Source: CAVQBC01 sp963848415 (lineage in GTDB: Bacteria; Actinomycetota; Thermoleophilia; Solirubrobacterales; Solirubrobacteraceae). From it: 64,000 nt of DNA. Below are positions 53,558 to 61,876 of this stretch, one piece after another. Under the pieces are notes generated by a model. The model worked only from the letters and a program-made list of their open reading frames with translations. It ran no database searches and was not told where the DNA came from. The stretch spans positions 930,001 through 994,000 of the forward strand of contig CAWKDN010000001.1 in assembly GCA_963848415.1 (NCBI GenBank). Reading direction: 5' to 3'. Position 1 is the stretch's first letter. Each line of letters begins with the position of its first letter. The translations under genes were made by a program, and so were the position numbers.

Positions 53558-53989
53558 CTAGACCACGCGGGCCAGCAACTTCAGCAGCGTCGCGCGCTCC
53601 CGCGCGGAGAGCGCGGCGAGCGCCTGGGCTTCTGCCTCCGCGCCGATCCGCCGCGCGCGGGCGAGCCGGCGCCGGCCGGCGGCCGTCAGGGCGACGTGGT
53701 GGGCGCGGCGGTCGGACGGGTGGCGCTCGCGCCGCACCAGCCCGGCCGCCTCGAGCTCGTCCACCATGCCGGTCACGGTCGTGCGGTCCACGCGCTGGCG
53801 ATCGCCGATGGCCTGCTGGGTGAGCGGGCCCTCGGCGTCGAGCAGCACGAGGCAGCCGAGCGTGCGGCTGCGCAGGCCGAGCGGCACGAGCTCCGCCTCG
53901 ACCCGACCCGCAACCGCCTGCGCCGCCTTGGCCAGCAGGAAGCCGCCCCATTCCGCCAGCGCGGGCGAGACGGGCGCGGGCTCAGCCAC
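53558..53989 (-). CDS. MarR-family regulator
   Basis: 143 residues from ATG 53989, overlapping the end of the AlkA-like gene by 8 nt. Winged-helix motif LTQQAIGDRQRVDRTTVTGM then VDELEAAGLVRRERHPSDRR with the wing DRRAHHVALT. Ends 12 bp before serS. It is likely to autoregulate the AlkA/MarR operon through the palindrome at 54819. Confidence 0.92.
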   Translation of the reverse strand: MAEPAPVSPALAEWGGFLLAKAAQAVAGRVEAELVPLGLRSRTLGCLVLLDAEGPLTQQAIGDRQRVDRTTVTGMVDELEAAGLVRRERHPSDRRAHHVALTAAGRRRLARARRIGAEAEAQALAALSARERATLLKLLARVV

Positions 53990-54849
53990 CGGCGTCGACC
54001 CGGAAGAGGAACGCCGCCCACGCCCGGAAGGGCGCCCAGCCCTCGGTGACCGAGTCCGCCGGCGCGCCGCCGTAGGCCGCGGCGACCGCGGCGTCCAGCC
54101 GGCGCTCGCCCGCGGGCAGCAGGTCCGGGAAGCCGACGCCGCGGATCAGGCAGAACGCGCTCGACCACGGGCCGATCCCCGGGCTGCGCTCCAGCCAGGC
54201 GAGCGCCTCCGCGGGCGCCATCGCCGCCAGCGCGTCCGGCTCGAGCTCGCCCGCCACGCCACGCGCGGCCAGCGCCCGCAGCCGCTCGGCCTTGACCGCC
54301 GGCAGCCCGGCCTGCGCCGCATCGAGCTCGAGCAGGGCCGCGGCCGCGGGAAAGGCGCGCCGGCCCTCGACCTGCGGCCCGTAGCGGTCGCGCACGCGGT
54401 CCTTGAGGCGACTGGCCTGGACCATGGAGATCCGGTGGCCGATCAGCGCCCAGCACAGCGCCTCCCACGGCGTCGCGAACAAGACCGGCCGCAGGCCGGG
54501 ATGCCGCCGCTGGACCTCGCCGAGCACCGGATCGCGCGCGCCGGTCTGCTCGTAGAAGGGCCACGCCGTCGAGGTCGAGCGAGAACATCCGCCGGACCAG
54601 CGCGACGGCGTCGGGCTCGGCGGCGGACGAGGACACGGCGAGCTCCTCGCCGGCCGCCTCGACCTCCACGAGCGCCGGCTCGCCGCCGAGCATGTGGGCG
54701 CCGCGGTAGGCGCCCTCCTGCTTGCCGGCGCCGGCGGGCGCAAAGCCCGCCAGGAAGTCGAGCGCGGCGGCGAGCGAGAACGGGCCGTTCGGGCGCAGGC
54801 GCTGAAAATCGTCCGTGTTACTGACTATCAGTAGTGCTGTCAAATACAC
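53982..54849 (-). pseudogene. AlkA-like DNA glycosylase (HhH-GPD), one frameshift
   Basis: The N-terminal part (RPNGPFSLAAALDFLAGFAP, then ALVRRMFSLDLDG) and the C-terminal part (FYEQTGARDPVLGEVQRRHP, ISMVQASRLKDRVRDRYGPQ, HhH motif LERSPGIGPWSSAF) are in different frames, joined by one extra C near 54560. After the hairpin the expected catalytic Asp position (x-P-x-D) reads LPAGERRL, so no aspartate is there. The start is unclear; no ATG precedes the conserved region, and the GTG at 54849 would lie upstream of the apparent -35 box. Confidence 0.75.
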
Positions 54850-55110
54850 GGAGCGGCCGTCGCGCGGCCGGCGGCGGCCCGCCGTGGGCGAACACCCACG
54901 TCCGCAGCGCGACGTAGCGCTTCACCGTCGCGCAGCCGCTCGCCGCGATCAGCACGGCCAGCTCGAGCGCCCGCGGCGGCGCTGCCACCAGCCCGTGCAG
55001 GACGGCCAGCGCGCCGCTCGTGAGCCCGAGCGTGAGCAGGAAGACGACCGTGCCCAGCCCAAGCTGGCGCAGCAGGCCGGCGCGGCCGCGCACGCCGAAG
55101 GTCACGAGCG
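54818..55110 (-). pseudogene. GtrA-like protein, N-terminally truncated
   Basis: Minus strand from about 55110: TFGVRGRAGLLRQLGLGTVV, then helices VFLLTLGLTSGALAVLHGLV and ALELAVLIAASGCATVKRYV, ending ALRTWVFAHGG. This is the C-terminal half of an actinobacterial GtrA-like membrane protein (polyprenyl-linked sugar flipping). The first two helices are missing; upstream of TFGV the frame is just the antisense of a Gly-rich linker. Confidence 0.65.
54819..54833. promoter_or_regulatory. palindromic operator upstream of the AlkA/MarR operon
   Basis: TACTGA-CTA-TCAGTA, a perfect 6-bp arm palindrome in locally AT-rich DNA. On the minus strand TTGACA (54842-54837) and TAACAC are 17 nt apart, so the palindrome sits inside a plausible -35/-10 spacer. 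The MarR protein encoded by the second gene is the natural candidate ligand. Confidence 0.6.
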
Positions 55111-55636
55111 TGGCGGCGGGCCCGGCGGCGGCGGCCCCGGCGGCGGCGGCCCGCCCGCGGGCTTCGCGCCCGGCGGCGGCCTGGCCGGCCCGCCCGCGGG
55201 CCTCGGCGCGCCACCGGCCGGCGGCGGACTCACCGGTGGGCCGGGCAACGGCGGCGGAGGCGGAGGCGGCGACTTCGGCGGCACCTCGGAGTCGCTGACC
55301 GGCGCGCTCGCCTACGCGAAGCAGCACGGCGGCGGCACGGTCGCCGTCTCGAGCCAGGCCGGCGCCGGCCTGCTGGTCACCCAGGGCGCCGACGTCGCCG
55401 CGATCGGCGGCTTCTCCGGCCGCGAGAGCGAGGTCAGCGCCGCCTGGCTCGCCGACGCGGTGCAGGACGGCCGCATCCGCTGGGTGCTCACGGAGTCCGG
55501 CGGCGGCGGTATGCCGGCCGACCTCCGGACCGGCTCGACCATCATCATGGCCGCCGTCGAGCAGGCGTGCACGGCCACGAGCGTCGACGGGCTCTACGAC
55601 TGCGAGGGCAGCGCCGCCGCCCTGCGGTCGAGCTGA
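55095..55636 (+). pseudogene. YkcB/ArnT-like glycosyltransferase, only the C-terminal soluble domain left
   Basis: From about 55095 a Gly/Pro-rich linker (GGGLTGGPGNGGGGGGGDFG) leads into SLTGALAYAKQHGGGTVAVS, ADVAAIGGFSGRESEVSAAW, RWVLTESGGGGMPADLRTGS and DGLYDCEGSAAALRSS. This is the extracytoplasmic C-domain of YkcB-like GT39 mannosyltransferases. The roughly 450-residue membrane catalytic domain that should precede the linker is absent. Confidence 0.75.
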
Positions 55637-55683
55637 ATCACGGCTGGCCTCCTCCGGCGCACCGAGCCGGAGGAGGCCGGTGC

Positions 55684-56508
55684 TTACTTCGTGCCCAGGC
55701 CGAGGTTGATCGGGTTGGTCAGGACGGCGGGCCCGTCGCCCCCTGACCGCTCGCCGACCAGGTCGTCCAGCGCGCGCCGGACCACAGCGGTCTGCTCGGC
55801 GGTCAAGCCCAGGTCGGCGAGGATCGCCCCGGCGATCGGGTTGCTGTTCACGAGCCAGTCCCACAGCTGCCGGCCCGAGCGGAACTCGAGCGACTCCGTG
55901 ATCGTCTCGACGCGGACGTCGCGCAGGCCGGCCCGCGTGAGCTCCTCGCGCACCCGCTCCGGGTCCTGGAGCTGGAAGGGCAGCGGCGGCGGGTCCGGCG
56001 GCGGCCCGGTGAAGCTCGGCACGGCGGCCTGGATGGCCCGCACGAAGAAGCCGAAGAACTCGATCTCCTGCGGCGGGCCGTACACGGTCAGCAGCACCCG
56101 CCCGCCCGGCCGCGTGACCCGCGCCAGCTCCCGGATCCCGCGCGGCATGTCCTCGAAGAGCATCACGCCGAACTGCGAGCCGGCGACGTCGAACGTGTCG
56201 TCGGCCAGCTCGAGCGCGTGTCCGTCCATCAAGGAGACGGCGACGTCGAGCCGCTCCGCGCGGGCGCGGTGCTCGAGCCGGTCGAGCATCGCCGGTGAGA
56301 CGTCCGTCGAGAGCACCTCGGCACCGAGCCGCGCCGCCGGGATGCTCAGCGCGCCACTGCCGGCCGCCACGTCGAGGAAGCGCAGGCCCGGGCCGGCGCC
56401 TGCCCGGCGGGCGCCCTCGCCCCCAAGCCAGAGGTGGCTGGGCGTGACGAACTCGTCGTAGCCGGCGGCGATCTCGTCCCACGCCGGGTGTGTCTCGGTC
56501 CCGGTCAT
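55684..56508 (-). CDS. UbiE-like SAM-dependent methyltransferase
   Basis: 274 residues from ATG 56508. AWDEIAAGYDEFVTPSHLWL, SAM motif I LRFLDVAAGSGALSIPAARL, VLSTDVSPAMLDRL, motif II DTFDVAGSQFGVMLFEDMPR, motif III VTRPGGRVLLTVYG. Complete. Substrate unknown. Located between the YkcB fragment and a divergent-facing regulator, all with separate transcription. Confidence 0.88.
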   Translation of the reverse strand: MTGTETHPAWDEIAAGYDEFVTPSHLWLGGEGARRAGAGPGLRFLDVAAGSGALSIPAARLGAEVLSTDVSPAMLDRLEHRARAERLDVAVSLMDGHALELADDTFDVAGSQFGVMLFEDMPRGIRELARVTRPGGRVLLTVYGPPQEIEFFGFFVRAIQAAVPSFTGPPPDPPPLPFQLQDPERVREELTRAGLRDVRVETITESLEFRSGRQLWDWLVNSNPIAGAILADLGLTAEQTAVVRRALDDLVGERSGGDGPAVLTNPINLGLGTK

Positions 56509-56622
56509 CGCGTCGCACCTTCCTGTCGGGGGAGAGCGACGCTACGGCTCGCCGGCAGCCGCGTCATCGCGCGGATCGACCAACCTCGCGCGCACCGGCA
56601 TGGTCGATTTCGACCACCCGGG

Positions 56623-58246
56623 TCAGACGAGGTCGTGCGCGAAGGCGAAGGCGCTCGCGGCCGTGCGCGAAGAGACGCCGAGCTTCGCGAACGTGTTCTG
56701 CAGGTGGCGGGCCACCGTGTGCTCGCTGAGGACGAGCGCCGCGGCGATCTCGCGGTTGCTCCGGCCGGCGGCGACGAGGCGCAGCACCTCCAGCTCGCGC
56801 CGGGTCAGGCCGTGGGGCGCCGGCGCAGCGCGGCGGGCGAGGCGCGCGAGGTCAGGCGCGGCGCCCAGCCGGGCGAAGACCGCGCGGGCCGCGTCGAGCT
56901 CCAGCGCGGCGGTGTCCTCGTCGCCCAGGGCGGCGCAGGCCAGCCCGATCGAGCTCGCGCGCGCGGGCGGCCTCGTAGGGCGCCTCGAGCTGCTGCCACG
57001 CCCGCCGCGCCCGCCGCAGGGCGACCAGCGCCCCGCTCGCCTCGCCGTCCGCGAGGCCGACCGCGCCGCGCGCGTGGGCGGCGACCGCGCTCAGCAGCGG
57101 GCCGGTCCAGCGCTCGGCGATCGCCTCGAGCTCCCGGCAAGCCGCGCGCGCTCCCGGGACGTCGCCGTCCGCCAGCGCGATCTCGACCAGGGCGGGGAGC
57201 AGCCCGGCCCGCGCCGCGGGCTCGGAGACCTCGCCCGTCCGGCGGCGGATCGCCGCGCCGGCGGCCGCGCGCCTGCCCTGCGCCAGCCGCAGCAGCGCCA
57301 GACCCGGCTGTGGCTCGAACCCGAGCGCCAGCGCGCCGCGGTAGGCCGCCTCCGCGGCTTCGGGCCGGCCTTGCAGGCGGTGGAGCTCGCCCTGGCGGTA
57401 GAGCGCCTCGGCCTCCGCGCCCTCGTTCGCCGCCAGCGCGCTGCGCTCCGCCGCCCGACGCGCCTCGTCCAGCGCCTCGGGCCAGGCGCCGTGCAACTGC
57501 AGGATCTCGGCCCGGTGCACCAGGCAGGTGCCGGTGAAGCTGACCATGTCGGGCTGTTGCTCGCACCACCGGGTCAGGGCCGCCGTCCACTCGTGTCCGC
57601 GCCGCGGCTCGTAGGCGGCCTGGCAGCCGGTGATCGCGCCGCAGTACACGAAGCCGTTGACGATCGGCGAGAGCTCGCCGGCGGTGACCGCCACCATCGC
57701 CTCGTCCAGCAACGCGAGGCCGTCCGCCACCCGGCCCAGCCGGACGAGCAGGGTGCCCTGGTCCTGGGCGGTGAGCGCGAACAGGTCGGCGTCGCCGAAC
57801 CGCTCGCCGATCGCCATGGCCTCGGCGCCGGCGGCGAGCGCGGCGTCGTGGTCGCCGGCCGCCGCGTGCTCGACCATCGCCAGCGTCAGCAGGTAGCCCC
57901 GCTCGGCGCAGTCCCGGCCCGCGACCAGCCGCCGGGCGCGGCCCTGCCAGCCCGACGCGCGCCCCGCCTGGCCGCGCAGCATGAGGCTGACCACGATCCA
58001 GAACGCGCAGCGCACGGCGCGCAGCTCGTCGCCGTCACGCCGGTGCGCGTGGTGCGCGCGCTCCAGGGCCTGGGCGTACTCGTCGTCGCGGCCCAGCATG
58101 TAGGCCGCGGTCGCCAGCAGCTCGAGGTCGTCCGCGCCCAGCGGGCCGGCGCGGTCGGCCAGCGCGAGCGCCGCGTGGGCGTCGCGCCACGCGCGCTTCG
58201 CCGCGGCCGCGCGCCCGTTCTCGACGGCGTCGGCGGGGCTCGCCAT
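56623..58246 (-). pseudogene. LuxR-family regulator with TPR-like sensor region, one frameshift
   Basis: ATG 58246. About 430 residues of helical repeats (for example DAHAALALADRAGPLGADDL, ALDEARRAAERSALAANEGA). Near 56957 an extra G in a GCGCGCGCG run shifts the frame. The correct C-terminus, SSIGLACAALGDEDTAALEL, HGLTRRELEVLRLVAAGRSN and VLSEHTVARHLQNTFAKLGV, continues to the stop at 56623. No ATPase domain is present. Either a slipped gene or an error in an alternating GC tract. Confidence 0.82.
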
Positions 58247-58484
58247 CGCTATCCGGCGACTCGACCGCGTGGCCACGCCATGGGCGCATCCTGACGCGCC
58301 CGCGAGCGGCGCGCGAGCCGGGCGCGCGGCTGCGTGCGCGCCGCGAGCCGCCGCTGCGCCGGCCGCTGACGCCACAGTGCGACGTTTTGACCGCCCGCTG
58401 CCGTCCGGGCGCCACGCGGTGCGGATCCGGCGCCCGGCCCGGGAATCCGTGGCGCGGGTGCTCGCGCGCGTACGGTGACCCGGC

Positions 58485-58937
58485 TTACTGCGACGGGTCG
58501 CCGCCGGTGGCGGCTTCGGTCGGCGCGTTGGTCCCCGGCACCGGCGGGCGGTCGGCGTCCTTGCCCGAGTACTTCTCCAGGAAGCGCGCGACCGCCTCGG
58601 CCTCCTCGCCGACCACGATGTTCTGCGGCATCGGGCCGGAGGAGAAGCCGCCGTTCTGGATCGCGTAGAGCGCCTGCTCGTAGGTCTCCTTGCGGGCGTT
58701 GAAGTTCGGGCCGTCCTTGTACTCCTTGGAGGTCACGTTGACCGCGGAGCCCTGCGCGCCGGCGGCGTCGAGCGTGTGACAGCCCGCGCAGCGCTGGTTG
58801 AACAGCTCGGCGCCCTGGCGGATCTGCGCGGTTTCGTCGTCGGCCAGGTCGATGCCCTGCTCCCCGCAGGCGACCAGTCCGGCGGCGGTCGCGCCGAGGG
58901 CGCAGGCGAGCAGCAGACGACGGCGCAGGCGGACCAT
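58485..58937 (-). CDS. lipoprotein cytochrome c (class I)
   Basis: 150 residues from ATG 58937. Lipobox LVAC with C24. Heme attachment C50-A-G-C53-H54 (RCAGCHTLDAAG) and axial Met in GPMPQN (M103), so one c-type heme. A Pro/Thr tail follows. It probably shuttles electrons outside the membrane, as in cytochrome c oxidase or alternative terminal oxidase chains. Divergent from a cupredoxin gene, 36 bp apart. Confidence 0.9.
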   Translation of the reverse strand: MVRLRRRLLLACALGATAAGLVACGEQGIDLADDETAQIRQGAELFNQRCAGCHTLDAAGAQGSAVNVTSKEYKDGPNFNARKETYEQALYAIQNGGFSSGPMPQNIVVGEEAEAVARFLEKYSGKDADRPPVPGTNAPTEAATGGDPSQ

Positions 58938-58973
58938 GGGCGAGCGACAGCATACGGAACAATCCCGCCCCCC

Positions 58974-59372
58974 ATGGCCCGTGCGCGCGCCCGCCTGACC
59001 ACTCGCGTCGCCCCGGCGCTCGCCGTCCTCTCCCTCGCGGCGGCCACGGGCTGCGGCGGCAGCGACGACGCGCCCGTCCGCGCGCGCGACGGGCGGATCA
59101 CGATCGCCATGCGCGACTACTTCTTCGAGCCCCAGGTGGTGCTGGCCGAGCGCGGGCGGCTACGGCTCACGCTGGTCAACCGCTCGCGCGTCGCCCACAA
59201 CTTCCGCCTGCAGCGGCGCGGGCGCTACTACGCCGAGGTGCTCGCGCTCAAGCCCGGCGAGCGCCAGACGGTCACCACCGAGCGCCTGGGCGCCGGCGAC
59301 TACCGGATGTTCTGCTCGATCGCCAACCACGAGGAGCTCGGCATGTACGGGAGCCTCAACCTCGGCGCATGA
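58974..59372 (+). CDS. lipoprotein cupredoxin (type 1 copper protein)
   Basis: 132 residues from ATG 58974. Signal and lipobox end at C27 (LAAATGC). Copper ligands are in place: H75 (RVAHNFRL), C114 (MFCSIANHE), H119 and M124 (C-x4-H-x4-M). Compact plastocyanin/azurin-like electron carrier on the outer membrane face. The next gene, a flavin reductase, overlaps its stop (ATGA). Facing a cytochrome c gene suggests joint respiratory use. Confidence 0.9.
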   Translation: MARARARLTTRVAPALAVLSLAAATGCGGSDDAPVRARDGRITIAMRDYFFEPQVVLAERGRLRLTLVNRSRVAHNFRLQRRGRYYAEVLALKPGERQTVTTERLGAGDYRMFCSIANHEELGMYGSLNLGA

Positions 59373-59869
59373 GCGCGCTGCGCCCGGTCGAGCCCGCGCG
59401 CTTCCGCGCCGTCATGGGCCGTTTCCTGACCGGGGTCACCGTGGTGACCGCGGCCGGGCCGGCGGGGCCGGTGGGGATGACCGCCAACGCCGTGTGCTCG
59501 CTGTCGCTCGAGCCGCTGCTGGTGCTGGTCTGCATCGACAACGACGCCCGTACGCTGCCCGTGATCGAGCGCGCGGGCCGCTTCGGGGTCAACGTCCTGG
59601 CCGCGGGCCAGGAGGGGCTCGCGCGGCGCTTCGCCTCCTCCTCCGCGCCGGAGACCGAGAAGTTCGCCGGCGTCCCGCATGCCCTGCACGAGGGGATCCC
59701 GGTGCTCGAGGGCGGGCTCGCGTGGGTGGGCTGCGCGCTGCGCGAGCTGCTGCCCGGCGGCGACCACACGATCGGCATCGGCGCCGTGGAGGCCGCCGAG
59801 ACCGCGCGCGAGGACGACCGCGAGCCGCTCGCCTGGTACCGCGGCGCCTACGGAGCCTTTGCGCCGTGA
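59369..59869 (+). CDS. flavin reductase-domain protein (FMN-binding split barrel)
   Basis: 166 residues from ATG 59369 (ATGA overlap). FRAVMGRFLTGVTVVTAAGP, GMTANAVCSLSLEPLLVLVC and GRFGVNVLAAGQEGLARRFA are the HpaC/FRP-type flavin reductase signature. It supplies reduced FMN/FAD using NAD(P)H. There is no linked oxygenase, so the consumer is unknown. Confidence 0.9.
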   Translation: MSALRPVEPARFRAVMGRFLTGVTVVTAAGPAGPVGMTANAVCSLSLEPLLVLVCIDNDARTLPVIERAGRFGVNVLAAGQEGLARRFASSSAPETEKFAGVPHALHEGIPVLEGGLAWVGCALRELLPGGDHTIGIGAVEAAETAREDDREPLAWYRGAYGAFAP

Positions 59870-60306
59870 GCCTCCTCCACGCCCTGCTCGGCGCGGCCAT
59901 GGTCGCGACGAACCTGGCCGCGGCGGCGTGGGGCACCTGGCGCTGGTGGCGCGTGGAGCCGAGCCGCGCCTTCTGGATCCTGCTGCGCGCCGGGCAGCTG
60001 ATGACCGCGATCACCGCGCTGCAGGGGCTGATCCTCAACGCGCTGGGCGAGCCGCTGCCGCCGCTGCACCTGGTCTACGGGCTCTCGCCGCTGGCCGTGA
60101 GCTTCGTCGCCGAGCAGCTGCGGCTCGTCTCCGCCCAGACCGTGCTCGACCACCGCGGCGTCGAGTCCAGCCACGCCGTCAAGGACCTCCCGGCGGCCGA
60201 GCAGCGCTCGCTCGTGCTCGCGATCGTGCGGCGCGAGATGGGCGTCATGGCGGCCTCGGCAGCGGTGGTCGCGGCGCTCGGGATCCGGGCGAGCGGGCTG
60301 CTGTGA
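59866..60306 (+). CDS. small four-helix membrane protein
   Basis: 146 residues from GTG 59866, overlapping the flavin-reductase stop. Hydrophobic segments near 3-22, 38-62, 68-85 and 122-143 (LLHALLGAAMVATNLAAAAW, FWILLRAGQLMTAITALQGL, VMAASAAVVAALGIRASGLL). A charged cytoplasmic loop has EQLRLVSAQTVLDHRGVESS. No family named. Ends 49 bp before nuoA, so it may be co-transcribed with it. Confidence 0.75.
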   Translation: MSLLHALLGAAMVATNLAAAAWGTWRWWRVEPSRAFWILLRAGQLMTAITALQGLILNALGEPLPPLHLVYGLSPLAVSFVAEQLRLVSAQTVLDHRGVESSHAVKDLPAAEQRSLVLAIVRREMGVMAASAAVVAALGIRASGLL

Positions 60307-60355
60307 ACGTGGGGATCGGCACTAAGTAACACGGGCGCACAAGCAGGGAGCCGGG

Positions 60356-60736
60356 GTGGTACAACTCCCCCACGTGATTCGAAGCTATCTGCCCGCGCTC
60401 GTCTTCGTTGTCCTCGGCGGGGTACTCGGCGTCACGTTCGCCTACCTCAACAGCATCCTGGGCCCCAAGACGCCGCGGCACCGCTCGGCGACGGACGATC
60501 CCTACGAGTGCGGCCTGCCCTCCGAGGTGCAGAAGAACTTCCGCTTCGGGATCAGCTTCTACCTGATCGCGATGCTCTTCATCCTCTTCGACATCGAGGT
60601 CATCTTCCTCTACCCGGTGGCGATCGAGCTCGACGCGTTCGGCACCTTCGCGTTGGTGGAGACCATCGTCTTCATCGTCCTTCTGATGATCGCCTTCGTA
60701 TACGTGTGGCGACGAGGAGCCTTGGAATGGAAGTGA
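60356..60736 (+). CDS. nuoA: NADH-quinone oxidoreductase subunit A
   Basis: 126 residues from GTG 60356 (GGGAG 5-6 nt upstream); GTG 60374 is an alternative. Three helices with the conserved loop SATDDPYECGLPSE (the NuoA/ND3 YECG signature) and FDIEVIFLYPVA in helix 2. Membrane-arm subunit of complex I near the quinone site. First gene of the nuo operon; its last codons overlap nuoB by 10 nt. Confidence 0.95.
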   Translation: MVQLPHVIRSYLPALVFVVLGGVLGVTFAYLNSILGPKTPRHRSATDDPYECGLPSEVQKNFRFGISFYLIAMLFILFDIEVIFLYPVAIELDAFGTFALVETIVFIVLLMIAFVYVWRRGALEWK

Positions 60737-61365
60737 CCCGACAGACCCTGGGCAACGGCGCGAACCACGAGTTCCGGGCCCGCCAGCTCAACGCCCGCCA
60801 GATGCTGCGCGGCGAGCTCGACGGGCCCGAGCTCGAGGCCTACGTCGAAGAGCGCCTGATGACCACGACGCTCGAGAAGGCGGCCAACTGGGCCCGCGGC
60901 AACGCCTTCATGCCCGCCACCTTCGGGCTGGCCTGCTGCGCGATCGAGATGATGGCGATCGTGGCCGCGCGGGTGGACATCTCGCGCTTCGGCTTCGAGG
61001 CGTTCCGCGCCTCGCCCCGGCAGGCCGACCTGATGATCATCTCGGGCCGCATCTCGATCAAGATGGCGCCCGTCGTGCGGCGCATCTACGACCAGATGCT
61101 CGAGCCCAAGTGGGCGATCTCGATGGGCGCCTGCTCGTCCTCGATGGGGGTCTTCAACAACTACGCGATCGTGCCCGCCGACAAGTTCATGCCGGTCGAC
61201 ATGCACGTCCCGGGCTGCCCGCCGCGCCCCGAGGCGCTGGCCCACGGCATCCTGGAGCTGCGCGCCAAGGTGCACGGCCACCCCGACGAGGGCTGGCGCA
61301 CGCGCTACGGCGGCCGTGGCACCGAGGAGGTCGTCGAGCCGGCCGGAGACGGGGCCCGTGCCTGA
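60727..61365 (+). CDS. nuoB: NADH-quinone oxidoreductase subunit B
   Basis: 212 residues from ATG 60727. Cluster N2 ligands: tandem Cys in FGLACCAIEMM, Cys in MGACSSSMG and Cys in VPGCPPRPE. A 55-residue N-terminal extension precedes the conserved RGNAFMPATFG. Transfers electrons from the Fe-S chain to quinone. Overlaps nuoC by 8 nt. Confidence 0.97.
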   Translation: MEVTRQTLGNGANHEFRARQLNARQMLRGELDGPELEAYVEERLMTTTLEKAANWARGNAFMPATFGLACCAIEMMAIVAARVDISRFGFEAFRASPRQADLMIISGRISIKMAPVVRRIYDQMLEPKWAISMGACSSSMGVFNNYAIVPADKFMPVDMHVPGCPPRPEALAHGILELRAKVHGHPDEGWRTRYGGRGTEEVVEPAGDGARA

Positions 61366-61870
61366 CGCGACCGGCCTCGAGCTGCTCGCCCAGGAGCTGC
61401 GCGAGGCCGACGCGGACTCGGTCCAGGACACCGTCTACTTCCGCGACCAGGCTGCAGTGCTCGTCAGCCCCGCCGCCGTCCCGGCGACGCTCGAGCACCT
61501 GCGCGAGCGCGGCTACCGCTTCCTCGCCTCCGTGCACGGCGTGGACTACTTCCCGCACGAACCGCGCCTCGGCGTCCACTACGAGTTGCTCGACATGACC
61601 GAGGTCGACCGCATCAGCGTGCGCACGCGCGTGACCGTGGACGAGCCGCACGTGCCGAGCGTGACGCCGGCGTGGCCGACCGCCGACCACCAGGAGCGCG
61701 AGGTCTACGACATGTTCGGGGTCGTCTTCGACGGCCATCCCGACCTGCGGCGCATCCTGATGCCCGAGGACTACGAGGGTCATCCGCAGCGGCGCGACTT
61801 CCCGATGGGCGGCGAGCCCGTCCTGTTCACCTACAACGAGCCGACCACCCCCAGCTGGTGGGAAGAGTGA
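61358..61870 (+). CDS. nuoC: NADH-quinone oxidoreductase subunit C
   Basis: 170 residues from GTG 61358. Signature W-P-T-A-D-H-Q-E-R-E-V-Y-D-M-F-G (ADHQEREVYDMFGVVFDGHP) and RRILMPEDYEGHPQRRDFPM is the NuoC 30-kDa subunit hallmark. Hydrophilic arm subunit contacting NuoD. Six bases separate it from nuoD. Confidence 0.96.
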   Translation: MPDATGLELLAQELREADADSVQDTVYFRDQAAVLVSPAAVPATLEHLRERGYRFLASVHGVDYFPHEPRLGVHYELLDMTEVDRISVRTRVTVDEPHVPSVTPAWPTADHQEREVYDMFGVVFDGHPDLRRILMPEDYEGHPQRRDFPMGGEPVLFTYNEPTTPSWWEE

Positions 61871-61876
61871 TCTGCG

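Noticed and set aside
55095..55290. Gly/Pro-rich repeats as a possible CRISPR or tandem-repeat locus
   Set aside because: GGC-type codon repeats encoding a protein linker; no regular repeat-spacer structure.
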